From positions 45,876-109,875 of the forward strand of contig JARUPY010000457.1 of assembly GCA_029817715.1 (NCBI GenBank): DNA of 64,000 nt, given 5' to 3'. The notes beneath the pieces were generated by a model that was given only the letters and a program-made list of their open reading frames with translations, was not told the DNA's origin and made no database searches. Origin of the DNA: Melastoma dodecandrum. Lineage: Eukaryota; Streptophyta; Magnoliopsida; Myrtales; Melastomataceae. The position numbers and the translations under genes were made by a program. Shown here in pieces: positions 1 to 9,079 of this stretch (within the stretch, counting starts at the first letter, position 1; each line of letters starts with the position of its first letter).

Positions 1-69
1 GGCCACGGCCCCCTCTCTCGCCTCGCGGCTCCCCCCGCGGTAACAGTCCCGGTCCTTAGAGAATTGCGG

Positions 70-1044
70 ATGCCCGCCTTGACGCAGTCCGTCGCCGTCG
101 CCCAGTCACGCCCCGGCCTCCGCAAGGGGCCGAGCAAGGGATTGGACGCGCTCTTCCGCATCGGCGCCTACGCCGCCGCGCTGCTGGTGCTGCTGGTCCT
201 CGGCGGCATCCTGGGCTCGATCCTGTACGGCGGCTGGCCCGCCTTCCGCGAGTTCGGCTTCGGCTTCCTGACCTCCAGCGCCTGGAACGTCGGCACGGAG
301 CAGTACGGCGCCCTCGTCGCGGTGATCGGGACCGTGGCCTCCGCCGTGCTGGCGCTGCTGATCGGCGTGCCGGTGTCGCTCGGCATCGCCATCTACCTCA
401 CGCAGCTCTGCCCCGGCTGGGCGCGCAAGCCGGTCGCGATGACGATCGAGCTGCTGGCCGGCATTCCCAGCATCATCTACGGCATGTGGGGCCTGTTCGT
501 GTTCGCGCCGCTCTTCGCCCGCTTCGTCGAGATCCCGATCTCCAACGTGGTCGAAGGCCTGCCGATCGTCGGCACCGTGCTGTATGCCCGCATCCCGTCG
601 GGCGTCGGCGTGCTCACCGCCGGCATCATCCTGGCGATCATGATCGTGCCCTTCGTGGCCTCGGTCGCGCGCGACATGCTCGACCAGATCCCCACGATTC
701 TGCGCGAGAGCGCCTACGGTGTCGGCTGCACCACCTGGGAGGTGACGCGCTTCGTCCTGATCCGGCACGCCTCGGTGTCGATCATCGGCGCGATCATGCT
801 CGGCCTCGGCCGCGCGCTCGGCGAGACGATGGCGGTCACCTTCGTGGTCGGCAACGCCAACCGCCTCTCGGCCTCGATCTTCGACCCCGGCTCGACGATC
901 GCGTCCCGGATCGCCAACGAGTTCAACGAGGCGGACGGCATGCAGCTCAACGCCCTGATGGCGCTCGGCTGCATCCTGTTCGTCATCACCTTCATCGTCC
1001 TGATCGTCGCCCGGCTGCTCACGCGCCGTGTGCGTGCCGCCTGA
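70..1044 (+). CDS. pstC: Phosphate ABC transporter permease PstC
   Basis: Inner-membrane permease of the high-affinity phosphate importer PstSCAB; with PstA it forms the channel for phosphate delivered by PstS. The 324-residue product has about six hydrophobic helices, the first near residues 30-55, and a conserved cytoplasmic loop typical of binding-protein-dependent permeases around residues 215-260 (arginine-rich stretch, then GRALGETMAVTFVVGNAN). The ATG at 70 was preferred over a TTG two codons upstream. It heads the order pstC-pstA-pstB-phoU, followed by phoB after a repeat-bearing gap. pstS is not in the window and would lie to the left or elsewhere. The 69 bases before the start show no convincing Pho box, so the promoter is probably upstream of the window edge. 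Confidence 0.95.
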   Translation: MPALTQSVAVAQSRPGLRKGPSKGLDALFRIGAYAAALLVLLVLGGILGSILYGGWPAFREFGFGFLTSSAWNVGTEQYGALVAVIGTVASAVLALLIGVPVSLGIAIYLTQLCPGWARKPVAMTIELLAGIPSIIYGMWGLFVFAPLFARFVEIPISNVVEGLPIVGTVLYARIPSGVGVLTAGIILAIMIVPFVASVARDMLDQIPTILRESAYGVGCTTWEVTRFVLIRHASVSIIGAIMLGLGRALGETMAVTFVVGNANRLSASIFDPGSTIASRIANEFNEADGMQLNALMALGCILFVITFIVLIVARLLTRRVRAA

Positions 1045-1072
1045 CGATCCCGCTGCTGAGGTCGCGACGAAC

Positions 1073-1959
1073 ATGGACGCCACGAACACCCTCCTGCCGC
1101 CCCCGCCCGCACCGGTCGCGTCCGGCCGGGCCGCCGCATCGCGGATCGGGCGCTGCGCCTCTCCTGTCTCGCCGCCACCGTGGTCGGCGCGCTGGTCCTC
1201 GGCTCGATCCTGCTGATGCTCATCGTCGAGGGCATCCAGGGCTTCAGCCCCAACCTGTTCACGCAGCCGACCCCCGGCCCCGGCTCGGAAGGCGGCGGCA
1301 TCGCCAACGCCATCCTCGGCAGCCTCGTGCTGACGACGATCGGCATCATCATCGCGACGCCGATCGGCGTGATGGCCGGGACCTTCCTGGCGGAATACGG
1401 CCGGACCTCGAAGCTGGCCGTCATCATCCGCTTCCTCAACGACATCCTGCTCTCGGCACCGTCGATCCTGATCGGCCTGTTCGTCTACACGCTGATGGTG
1501 CGGCCGATGGGCAGCTATTCCGGCTGGGCCGGCGGCGTGGCGCTGGCCATCATCGCCGTACCGGTGATCGTGCGCACCACCGAGGATATGCTGAGCCTCG
1601 TGCCCGGCACCCTGCGCGAGGCCGGCGCGGCGCTCGGCGCCCCGCCCTCCAAGGTCATCACCTCGGTGACGTGGCGGGCCGCCTCCTCCGGCATCGTGAC
1701 GGGCATCATCCTGGCGCTGGCCCGCATCGCCGGCGAGACTGCGCCCCTGCTGTTCACCGCCCTCAACAACAACAGCTGGTTCAACGCCGACCTGATGGGC
1801 GGCATCCCGAACCTGCCCGTGATGATCTACCAGTTCGCGCTCTCGCCCTATCCCAACTGGCAGCAGCTGGCCTGGGCCGGAGCCCTTCTGATCACCGTGA
1901 CCATCCTCGCCCTGTCGATCATCGCCAGGCTGGTCATCAACCCTCAGCGCAGCCGCTGA
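1073..1959 (+). CDS. pstA: Phosphate ABC transporter permease PstA (frameshifted near 1115-1145)
   Basis: Second membrane permease of the phosphate importer, pairing with PstC. The body of the protein reads cleanly from about 1140 to 1959, with several membrane helices and the permease loop [16 protein letters not shown]. The expected N-terminus (ATG at 1073, [14 protein letters not shown]) is in another frame. The two join if two extra bases are removed, or one restored, in the GC-rich run around 1115-1145, giving about 294 residues, normal for PstA. An alternative is a shorter 259-residue protein from GTG 1180, but this lacks the usual cytoplasmic N-terminus. It is 28 bases after pstC and just before pstB. 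I treat the break as a sequence error, as in many later genes. Confidence 0.9.
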
Positions 1960-1968
1960 GGGCGGGAC

Positions 1969-2811
1969 ATGCGCACCACCGACGAGGATATGACGATGAA
2001 CGCCGCCTCCGCTCTTCCGACCGGCACCGTCGGCCGCGAGACGTCCGCGCCGGCCCGGGCGGTTCGCATCGCCGTGAAGGATCTGAACTTCTACTACGGC
2101 CAGTTCCACGGCCTGAAGAATATCAATCTCAACTTCCACGACCGGCAGGTGACGGCGCTGATCGGCCCGTCGGGCTGCGGGAAGTCGACCCTGCTGCGCA
2201 CCTTCAACCGGATCTACAGCCTCTATCCGGAGCAGCGCGCCGAGGGTCAGATCCTGTTGGACGGCGTCAACATCCTGGATCCGAAGGTCGACCTGAACGA
2301 TCTTCGCGCCCGGGTCGGCATGGTATTCCAGAAGCCGACGCCTTTCCCGATGTCGATCTACGACAACGTCGCCTTCGGCATCCGGCTCTACGAGAAGCTG
2401 GGCAAGTCGGAACTCGATGACCGGGTCGAATCGTCGCTGCGCAAGGCGGCCCTCTGGGACGAGGTGAAGGACAAGCTCAAGCAATCGGGCATGGGCCTCT
2501 CGGGCGGCCAGCAGCAGCGCCTGTGCATCGCCCGCACCGTGGCGCAACGCCCCGAGGTGATCCTGTTCGACGAGCCGACCTCGGCGCTGGATCCGATCTC
2601 GACGGGCCGTATTGAGGAGCTGATCGAGCAGCTGCGCGACGAATTCACCATCGCGATCGTCACCCACAACATGCAGCAGGCGGCCCGCATCTCGCAGTTC
2701 ACCGCCTTCATGTATCTCGGCGAGCTGGTGGAGTTCTCGCAGACCGAGAAGATGTTCATGAACCCGACGCAGCAGCGGACGCAGGACTATATTACCGGCC
2801 GCTTCGGCTGA
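1969..2811 (+). CDS. pstB: Phosphate ABC transporter ATP-binding protein PstB
   Basis: Cytoplasmic ATPase that powers phosphate import through PstCA. Visible motifs are Walker [10 protein letters not shown], the ABC signature [16 protein letters not shown], Walker [13 protein letters not shown] and the following H-loop histidine in [15 protein letters not shown]. The 280-residue length is slightly long for PstB because of a loosely conserved N-terminal extension of about 35 residues. ATG codons at 1969, 1990 and 1996 are all possible starts; 1969 has a GAGGG stretch before it. It lies 9 bases after pstA and 22 bases before phoU, consistent with one transcript. Confidence 0.96.
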   Translation: MRTTDEDMTMNAASALPTGTVGRETSAPARAVRIAVKDLNFYYGQFHGLKNINLNFHDRQVTALIGPSGCGKSTLLRTFNRIYSLYPEQRAEGQILLDGVNILDPKVDLNDLRARVGMVFQKPTPFPMSIYDNVAFGIRLYEKLGKSELDDRVESSLRKAALWDEVKDKLKQSGMGLSGGQQQRLCIARTVAQRPEVILFDEPTSALDPISTGRIEELIEQLRDEFTIAIVTHNMQQAARISQFTAFMYLGELVEFSQTEKMFMNPTQQRTQDYITGRFG

Positions 2812-2833
2812 GCCGAGAAGAGAGGGTCACGCC

Positions 2834-3547
2834 ATGCCCGGCCACATCGTTACCTCCTACGACACCGACCTCGAAAATCTCCGCCGGTCGATCTCGGAGA
2901 TGGGCGGCATTGCCGAGAAGATGACCAGCGAGGCGACCCAGGCCCTCGTCCGCCAGGACAGCGTCCTCGCCCAGACCGTCATCGCCGCCGACAAGCGCCT
3001 CGACACCCTGCAGCGCGAGATCGAGGAGCGCGCCGTGCTCCTCATCGCCCGGCGCCAGCCCATGGCGGTGGACCTGCGCGAGACCATCTCCGCGATCCGC
3101 GTCTCGGGCGATCTGGAGCGGATCGGCGATTTGGCCAAGAACATCGCCAAGCGCGCCATGGCCATCGCCGATCACGCCCCGGCCCAGAAGATCGTGCTCG
3201 GGGTGCGCCACATGAGCGACCTTGCCGAGGCGCAGCTCAAGGATGTCCTCGACGCCTATGCCAGCCGAGACACCACGGCGGCGCAGGATGTTTGGAACCG
3301 CGACGGCGAGATCGACGAAATCTACAACAGCCTGTTCCGCGAGCTCCTGACCTACATGATGGAAGATCCGCGCAACATCACCTTCTGCGCGCACCTCCTG
3401 TTCTGCTCCAAGAACCTCGAGCGCATCGGCGATCACGCCACCAACATCGCCGAGACGATCCATTACCTCGTCACGGGCGAGAACTTCGTCGGCGACCGTC
3501 CGAAGAACGACGCGTCGAACTACGCGACGGTGGAACCGGGGGCCTGA
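2834..3547 (+). CDS. phoU: Phosphate signalling protein PhoU
   Basis: Peripheral regulator that connects the Pst transporter to the PhoR/PhoB two-component system and keeps the Pho regulon off when phosphate is plentiful. The 237-residue protein has the two PhoU repeats, each with the E-R-I-G-D metal-binding motif: DLERIGDLAKNIAKRAM in the first half and NLERIGDHATNIAETIHYL in the second. Last gene of the pst cluster. A hairpin overlaps its stop codon. phoR is absent from this window. Confidence 0.96.
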   Translation: MPGHIVTSYDTDLENLRRSISEMGGIAEKMTSEATQALVRQDSVLAQTVIAADKRLDTLQREIEERAVLLIARRQPMAVDLRETISAIRVSGDLERIGDLAKNIAKRAMAIADHAPAQKIVLGVRHMSDLAEAQLKDVLDAYASRDTTAAQDVWNRDGEIDEIYNSLFRELLTYMMEDPRNITFCAHLLFCSKNLERIGDHATNIAETIHYLVTGENFVGDRPKNDASNYATVEPGA

Positions 3548-3554
3548 GGCCCCC
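3538..3554 (+). terminator. GC hairpin across the phoU stop codon
   Basis: A perfect 7-base-pair stem, GGGGGCC and GGCCCCC, with the TGA stop codon of phoU as its loop. There is no T-run, so this is not a classical intrinsic terminator; it may stabilise the 3' end of the pst message or be chance in GC-rich DNA. Confidence 0.35.
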
Positions 3555-3697
3555 ACTGGAATCGATGTGGACGGCGCGGTCGCCCCCCTTGGGTTCGACC
3601 ACGCCGCGGATCACCGTTGCCCCATCCCCGTTTCCCATGAAACGGCTCGGCACTCGTCTTCCGACATCGACGCTGTGACCGTCGGTGCCGCCCCCCG

Positions 3698-3810
3698 GTC
3701 ATTCCCGGGGCGCCGCAGGCGAGCCCGGAATCCAGACCCGCCGACGGCGACCGAAAGCCCGCTGTCGGCGGATCTGGATCCCGGGTTCCGCGCTGCGGCC
3801 CCGGGATGAC
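3698..3810. repeat. Palindromic intergenic repeat (CCCGG/CCGGG type)
   Basis: Imperfect inverted repeat of about 113 bases in the 332-base phoU-phoB gap. The ends GTCATTCCCGGGGC and GCCCCGGGATGAC pair, and inner arms CCCGGAATCCAGA and TCTGGATCCCGGG pair as well, so the RNA or single strand would fold into a long hairpin. Similar palindromic elements are widely scattered in alphaproteobacterial genomes. Only one copy of this family is in the window. The rest of the gap (3555-3697, 3811-3879) holds no gene that I can see. Confidence 0.75.
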
Positions 3811-3879
3811 GGGGCTGGATTGGATCATAGGGAATTGCCCTCCGCCACGCGGCCGGGGGCGTGAGATGGACCATCGACC

Positions 3880-4575
3880 ATGCGTGTCCTGATCGTCGAG
3901 GACGAAGAGGCGCTCACCACCCTGCTGCGCTACAATCTCGAATCCGAGGGGTTCAGCGTCGATGCCGCCGCCCGCGGCGACGAGGCGGAGTTGCTGCTCG
4001 CCGAGCGTACGCCGGACCTCGTCGTGCTCGATTGGATGCTGCCGGGCCTCTCCGGCATCGAGCTGTGCCGCCGCATCCGCGCCCGCCGGGAGACCGAGCG
4101 CCTGCCGGTCATCATGCTCACCGCCCGCGGCGAGGAGAGCGACCGGGTGCGCGGCCTCGACACCGGGGCGGACGACTACATCACCAAGCCGTTCTCCGTG
4201 CCCGAACTCCTCGCCCGCGTCAGGGCGCTGCTGCGCCGGGCCAAGCCCGCCCATGTAGCCGACCGGCTGGCGGCGGGGGACATCGAGCTCGACCGCACCG
4301 GCCACCGGGTCCGCCGCGGCGGCGAGGAGCTGCATCTCGGCCCGACCGAGTTCCGGCTCCTGGAATTCCTGATGCTCGCCCCGGGGCGCGTCTTCTCCCG
4401 CGAGCAGCTCCTCGACGGGGTCTGGGGGCACGACGTCTACATCGACGAGCGCACCGTGGACGTGCATGTCGGGCGCCTGCGCAAGGCGCTGAACGGCCCG
4501 CGCCAGACCGACCCCATCCGCACCGTGCGCGGCTCCGGCTACGCCTTCGACGAGACCTTCTCGCTGGAGGCGTGA
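3880..4575 (+). CDS. phoB: Phosphate regulon response regulator PhoB
   Basis: DNA-binding response regulator of the OmpR/PhoB family; when phosphorylated it activates Pho box promoters such as that of pst. The 231-residue product has an N-terminal receiver domain (residues 1-120) with the acidic pair in VEDEEAL, the phospho-acceptor aspartate in VVLDWMLPG and the conserved lysine in ITKPFSV. A C-terminal winged helix follows (about 130-228) with RTVDVHVGRLRKAL as its recognition region. Its position after phoU fits the Pho role; no histidine kinase is adjacent. It converges on the dsbD-like gene 18 bases downstream. Confidence 0.93.
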   Translation: MRVLIVEDEEALTTLLRYNLESEGFSVDAAARGDEAELLLAERTPDLVVLDWMLPGLSGIELCRRIRARRETERLPVIMLTARGEESDRVRGLDTGADDYITKPFSVPELLARVRALLRRAKPAHVADRLAAGDIELDRTGHRVRRGGEELHLGPTEFRLLEFLMLAPGRVFSREQLLDGVWGHDVYIDERTVDVHVGRLRKALNGPRQTDPIRTVRGSGYAFDETFSLEA

Positions 4576-4593
4576 CCGCTCGTCGTGGCGATC

Positions 4594-6750
4594 TCACCGG
4601 ACCAGGGCGGCGTCCCGCCCCCTGTCCGGGATCGCCTTCAGCGCGTCCAGCACCGTGCCCTCGGTGAGGATCTCCGGCAGCACGTGCGGCTCGCCCGCGT
4701 CGGCGTAGAGCAGGTAGAGCGGCACGCCGCTGCGGCCGTGCTCCTCCAACAGGCGGGTGATCTCCGGGTTCTGGTTGGTCCAGTCGCCCTTGAGGTAAGT
4801 GACGCCCTTCGCCTGCATCGCCGCCTTCACGGAGGGGCGGTTGAGGGAGGTGGTCTCGTTGACGGCGCAGGTGATGCACCACGCCGCCGTCAGGTTCACG
4901 AAGACCGGGCGCTTGCCCTCGCGCAGGGCCTCCAGCCGCGCGCGGGTGAAGGGCTCGACACCCTCGGCGGAGGCCGTCTGGGCGGCGGGCGCCGTCTGGT
5001 CCCAGCTGATCTCCGCCCCGATAAATCCCATTGCGATCAACGAGAGAAAGAAAACTCCCTGGCAGATTCGTTTGCCGAACGGCCCGGCTTCGCGGCCTTG
5101 CTCCTGAACCCAGGGTAAGAAGCCGACGAGGACGACGCCGAGCAGCGCGGCGAGCAACCCCCGCGCATCGACCTGCTGCGACAGGACCCAGATCAGCCAC
5201 GCCGCCGTCGCGTAGACCGGGAAGGCGAGCACCTGCTTGAGGGTTTCCATCCAGGCGCCCGGCCGGGGCAGGAGCCGCAGGGCGCCGGGGAACAGGGTGA
5301 GCGCCAGGAAGGGCAGGGCGAGGCCGAGGCCGAGGCTCGCGAAGACCGCCAAGGCCACGCCTGCCCCCTGCGTCAGCGCGAAGCCCACCGCCGCGCCCAT
5401 GAATGGCGCGGTGCAGGGCGTGGCCACCACCGTGGCGAGCACGCCGGTGAAGAACGAGCCCGAAAGCCCCGAGCGCCGGGCGAGCCCGTCGCCAATCCCC
5501 GCGAGCCGTCCTCCGAGGTGAAAAACGCCGGACAGGCTCAGGCCCACCGCCACCATCAGGTAGGCGAGCCCGGCTACCACCGGCGGCGACTGGAGCTGGA
5601 AACCCCAGCCCAGTGAGGCGCCGCCGCCCTTCAGGGCGATCAGCAGGCCGGCGAGGGCGAGGAAGCTCGCGAGCACGCCGGCCGTGTAGGCGAGGCCGTG
5701 CAGGCGCACGCGGGTCCGGCTCTCGCCCGATTGGCGCACGAGGCCGAGCACCTTGATCGACAGCACCGGGAAGACGCAGGGCATCAGGTTGAGGATCAGG
5801 CCGCCGAGCAGGGCGAGCAGCATCGCCGCCGCGAGGGTCGGCGGATCCTGGGCCGGCACGGGCGACCGGGCCAAGGAGGGGGAGGGGGCTCCCGCGACGG
5901 AGGGCGTCGTCGCGGCCGGGGCGGTCGGAGCGTCACCGTAGGCAAAGGCGAGGCGGGAGGTCGTGCCGCCGATCGCCTCCTCGATCACCAGCACGCCGGG
6001 CAGGGTGCCGATCCCGGCCTTGTCGTCGCCCTGGGCCAGGGTGAGGTGGAGCCCCTGCGCGTCGACGCTCCGCGTCTGCTCGGCGGCGTTGTCGATCACC
6101 GTCTCGCCATAGGGGAAGTAGGTGGCCGCCTTGATCTGGTCGGCCTTCAGGCCGGTGGCGGCGAAGTCGAGACGGATCGCGTCGCCGGTCCGCGCCAAGC
6201 TCATGGGCCAGACAGGGGCCACGGGCATCGCGGCGCGGGCCCGCGCGAAGAGGGCGGCATTGGCGGCATCGGGAGTCGCAGGGCCCACGGGGAGGGTCAG
6301 GCGCAGCTCGGCCGAGCCTGGGATGCATTCGGTCTCGCAGACGAGATAGGTGAGCTTGCCCGCGATCCGCACCGGCTCGGCCGGGTCGAGGCTCGGCGGC
6401 GGCGTGACGGGGACGAGGAGCGTCACCTCGTCCTCGTAGCCGTAGTTCATCAGCGTCGCGATGGGGATGCGGTGCGGCGCCGGCCAGCGGATCGCCCCCG
6501 TGCCGAAGCCGGCGGGCAGCGTCCACGTCACCTCCGGCGGCAGGCCCGAATCCCCCGGATTGCGCCAGTAGACGTGCCAGCCGGGCTTCATCACCATCCG
6601 GATGGCCACCGTGAAGGGCGTCGCGCCCGAAACCGCCTGCGGCTCGGCCACGAGGCTCGCCCGCACGAGGTCCGCCGGCACGCGGAACCCCTGAGCCAAA
6701 GCGGGGCCGCAACCGAGGCAGGCGAGGATCAGGAGCAGGCGGGCGATCAT
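4594..6750 (-). CDS. DsbD/ScsB-like protein-disulfide reductase
   Basis: Membrane electron carrier that moves reducing equivalents from cytoplasmic thioredoxin to periplasmic disulfide partners. The 718-residue product starts with a signal peptide (MIARLLLILACLGCGPALAQ), then a periplasmic domain with a C-x3-C pair in YLVCETECIPG (about residue 140). A hydrophobic core of about eight helices carries the two buried cysteines in LMPCVFP and TPCTAPFMG. A C-terminal thioredoxin-like domain has the CxxC in AAWCITCAVNE. All six family cysteines are therefore present. The C-x3-C pair and long N-terminal domain resemble ScsB-type proteins as much as classical DsbD. Start chosen at ATG 6750, which begins the signal peptide; the longer reading frame extends into a repeat. 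Confidence 0.88.
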   Translation of the reverse strand: MIARLLLILACLGCGPALAQGFRVPADLVRASLVAEPQAVSGATPFTVAIRMVMKPGWHVYWRNPGDSGLPPEVTWTLPAGFGTGAIRWPAPHRIPIATLMNYGYEDEVTLLVPVTPPPSLDPAEPVRIAGKLTYLVCETECIPGSAELRLTLPVGPATPDAANAALFARARAAMPVAPVWPMSLARTGDAIRLDFAATGLKADQIKAATYFPYGETVIDNAAEQTRSVDAQGLHLTLAQGDDKAGIGTLPGVLVIEEAIGGTTSRLAFAYGDAPTAPAATTPSVAGAPSPSLARSPVPAQDPPTLAAAMLLALLGGLILNLMPCVFPVLSIKVLGLVRQSGESRTRVRLHGLAYTAGVLASFLALAGLLIALKGGGASLGWGFQLQSPPVVAGLAYLMVAVGLSLSGVFHLGGRLAGIGDGLARRSGLSGSFFTGVLATVVATPCTAPFMGAAVGFALTQGAGVALAVFASLGLGLALPFLALTLFPGALRLLPRPGAWMETLKQVLAFPVYATAAWLIWVLSQQVDARGLLAALLGVVLVGFLPWVQEQGREAGPFGKRICQGVFFLSLIAMGFIGAEISWDQTAPAAQTASAEGVEPFTRARLEALREGKRPVFVNLTAAWCITCAVNETTSLNRPSVKAAMQAKGVTYLKGDWTNQNPEITRLLEEHGRSGVPLYLLYADAGEPHVLPEILTEGTVLDALKAIPDRGRDAALVR

Positions 6751-6833
6751 GCGGGACTCTTCGCGCCGGGCGGCCGGAGGTTTCTCGTCGGTTCCACCGG
6801 CTTTTCTAGGGCGGACCACCCTTCCAATCCCTC

Positions 6834-6926
6834 CGTCATTGCGAGCGGAGCGAAGCAATCCAGGGCGGCGGGCCGTCTTGGGAGGTTGCGTTTCCCTGGA
6901 TTGCTTCGCTGACGCTCGCAATGACG
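6834..6926. repeat. Palindromic repeat, GCGAGCG-AGCGAAGCAATCC family, copy 1
   Basis: Inverted repeat of 93 bases between the dsbD-like gene and pepP: one arm begins CGTCATTGCGAGCGGAGCG and the other ends CTCGCAATGACG, with matching inner arms around CAATCCAGGG and CCCTGGATTG. Three other long copies occur at 27794-27883, 52675-52766 and 63767-63858, and shorter relatives at 54655-54687 and 56111-56142. All are intergenic. No transposase is near, so these look like REP/MITE-like elements. Confidence 0.85.
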
Positions 6927-6954
6927 GGAAGAGGGGTGCGGCTTCACCGCACCC

Positions 6955-8775
6955 TCACCCCTCCAGCGGCGCCGTCGCCCGCTCCAGCCAGGCCCCGGTC
7001 GCCCCGTCCACGAGCGGCGACAGCGCCTCCCGCACGCGGGCGTGGTAGGCGTCGATCCAGGCGCGCTCGCCCGGTTCCAGCAGGGACGCATCGATGAGGC
7101 GCCTGTCGTAGGGCGCGAGGGTCAGGGTCTCGAAGCCGAACACCGGCCGCTCGCCGCCCGGCACCTCGCGGGGCTCCACGAGGACGAGGTTCTCGATGCG
7201 GATGCCATAGCGACCGGCGGCGTAATAGCCGGGTTCGTTGGAGAGGATCATGCCGGGGACGAGCGCCACGGTGCCGGCCTTGGCGATGCGCTGCGGCCCC
7301 TCGTGCACCGAGAGGAAGGCGCCGACCCCGTGGCCGGTGCCGTGGTCGAAATCGAGCCCGGCCCGCCACAGGGGGAGGCGGGCGAAGCCGTCGATCTGCG
7401 CGCCGTTCGTGCCCTTGGGGAACACGGCGCGGGAGATGGCGACGTGGCCCTGCAGCACCCGCGTGTAGCGGTCGCGCATCTCCGCCGTGGGCTCACCGAT
7501 GGCGAGGGTGCGGGTGATGTCGGTGGTGCCGTCGGCATATTGCGCGCCGGAATCCACGAGGAACAATTCGCCCGGACGCACCGTCCGGTCGGTCTCCCGC
7601 GTCACCCGGTAATGGACGATGGCGCCATTGGCGCCGGAGCCGGAGATGGTCGGGAAGGAGACGTCGCGCAGGTCGCCCCCCTCGGCGCGGAAATTTTCCA
7701 GCGCCTCGACGGCGGTGATCTCGGTGAGGTCGCCCCGCGCCGCCGCGCCGTCGAGCCAAGCGAGGAAGCGCACGATGCTCGCCCCATCCCGGCGATGGGC
7801 GGCGCGGGTGCCGGCGATTTCGGCCGCGTTCTTGACCGCCTTCATCCCGGTGATCGGATCCTTGCCGACATCGACGGTGCCGCCCGCCGCCTCGATCCGC
7901 TCCTTGAGGGCGATAGCCGCCGTCGCCCCGTCGAGGCGCACGCGCACACCCGCCAGGGTGGAGAGGCCCTCCTCCAGATCGAGCCGGGGGGCGATCTCCG
8001 CGATCGGCTCAAGGGCCGCCCGGAGGGCAGGGTCGATGTCGCTGGATCCGAGATAGAGCCGGGCGAGACCCTCGCGCGGCAGGATCGCGTAGCCGAGGGC
8101 GAGCGGCGTGTGGCCGACATCGGCCCCCCGCAGGTTGAAGGCCCAGGCGAGGTTGTGGGGATCCGAGATCACCAGGGCGTCGCAGGAATCGGGGACGAGC
8201 GCCGCGCGGATCCGGGCGAGCTTGTCCGCCGCCGGCATTCCGGCCAGGGCCTCGGGATGGGGCACGACGCGCCCGGCGGGGGAAAGCGGCCGCCCGGCCC
8301 AGCAGGAATCGACCGGGTTCTCGGGCAGCGCCCGCAGGCTGCCCCCGGCCTTCGCGGCGGCCCGTTCCAGACGTCCGACCCCGTCCGGCGTGTGCAGCCA
8401 CGGATCGTAGCCGAGCACCTTGTCGCGGCCGAGATGCGCGGCGATCCACGCCTCCGGCGTGTGCTCGGCGAGCGGCACCACGCTCACCACGCCGGTATCG
8501 ACCTGCGCGGGCGCCTGCAGGGTGTAGCGCCCGTCCACGACGAGGGCGGCGGCGTCGGTGAGGATCACGGCGGTGCCAGCCGAGCCGGTGAAGCCGGTGA
8601 GCCAGGACAGCCGCTCCGCATCGGCGGGCACGTATTCCGACTGGTGCTCATCGGCCCGGGGCACGACGAAGCCGTCGAGGCCTGCCTCGCGCAGGGCCGC
8701 TCGCAGGGCCCCGATCCGCTCGGCACCCTTGCGATGGCCGGGATCCTCAAAGGTCTGGAAGCGGGGTCGGGTCAT
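6955..8775 (-). CDS. pepP: Aminopeptidase P family protein (M24 metallopeptidase)
   Basis: Cytoplasmic Xaa-Pro aminopeptidase that removes an N-terminal residue preceding proline. The 606-residue protein has two creatinase-like N-terminal domains and a C-terminal pita-bread catalytic domain. Metal ligands are visible: the aspartates in VDSGAQYADGTTDITRT, the histidine in DHGTGHGVGAF, and the glutamates in ILSNEPGYY and GIRIENLVLVE. About 600 residues is the usual length for the long, eukaryote-like three-domain form. Start ATG 8775 (MTRPRFQTFEDPGH) suits the family. It lies downstream of the rmf-like gene on the same strand with a gap of 91 bases. Confidence 0.92.
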   Translation of the reverse strand: MTRPRFQTFEDPGHRKGAERIGALRAALREAGLDGFVVPRADEHQSEYVPADAERLSWLTGFTGSAGTAVILTDAAALVVDGRYTLQAPAQVDTGVVSVVPLAEHTPEAWIAAHLGRDKVLGYDPWLHTPDGVGRLERAAAKAGGSLRALPENPVDSCWAGRPLSPAGRVVPHPEALAGMPAADKLARIRAALVPDSCDALVISDPHNLAWAFNLRGADVGHTPLALGYAILPREGLARLYLGSSDIDPALRAALEPIAEIAPRLDLEEGLSTLAGVRVRLDGATAAIALKERIEAAGGTVDVGKDPITGMKAVKNAAEIAGTRAAHRRDGASIVRFLAWLDGAAARGDLTEITAVEALENFRAEGGDLRDVSFPTISGSGANGAIVHYRVTRETDRTVRPGELFLVDSGAQYADGTTDITRTLAIGEPTAEMRDRYTRVLQGHVAISRAVFPKGTNGAQIDGFARLPLWRAGLDFDHGTGHGVGAFLSVHEGPQRIAKAGTVALVPGMILSNEPGYYAAGRYGIRIENLVLVEPREVPGGERPVFGFETLTLAPYDRRLIDASLLEPGERAWIDAYHARVREALSPLVDGATGAWLERATAPLEG

Positions 8776-8866
8776 GGCGAGAGCCTATCGCCCCGGGCAG
8801 GCGGCCCGCAACGGGGCAGCGGCGTCCCAGGCGGTGGATCGGCGGGTCAAAATCCCGAGCGTCGCC

Positions 8867-9049
8867 TCACTCGAACGGCTGCCCAGGCCCCGGCCCGGCG
8901 GGGAGGCCGTCGTAGCCCTCGAGCCACGCGGTCCGCGCCGCCGACTGCACCGGGTAGGGGCAGGCATCCTTCGGGCGGCCATGCGCGCGGGCGCGGGCGC
9001 CCTCGGCGAGGGGATCGTCGGCGGGGGAGATGGGGCTCGTGTCGGTCAT
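8867..9049 (-). CDS. Ribosome modulation factor-like protein (Rmf/CrpP family)
   Basis: Sixty-residue protein. Its middle part, EGARARAHGRPKDACPYPV followed by AWLEGYD, matches the core of ribosome modulation factor: the A-R/Y-x-x-G-R-x-x-x-x-CPY motif, then a tryptophan-glycine helix end. RMF binds 30S subunits and drives dimerisation to 100S ribosomes in stationary phase; in alphaproteobacteria such proteins are often annotated only as hypothetical or Rmf/CrpP-fold. Function here is by similarity of the short motif and is not certain. It sits between prmA (31 bases upstream) and pepP on the same strand, so it may be co-transcribed with prmA, which modifies ribosomal protein L11. Confidence 0.7.
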   Translation of the reverse strand: MTDTSPISPADDPLAEGARARAHGRPKDACPYPVQSAARTAWLEGYDGLPAGPGPGQPFE

Positions 9050-9079
9050 GTCCGAGAAATGCCGCCGGCCCCGCGCGGT

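Noticed and set aside
1..69. Pho box upstream of pstC
   Set aside because: No pair of CTGTCAT-like direct repeats is present in the 69 bases available; the control region is probably outside the window.
106..2667. An 853-codon open frame on the - strand opposite pstC-pstB, and similar very long frames at 28174-31155 (+), 44008-45738 (-), 16624-19131 (-) and 7042-9144 (+)
   Set aside because: All are antisense to strongly conserved genes and have the Arg/His/Gly/Asp-rich composition that GC-rich third-position bias produces. No conserved motif appears in them.
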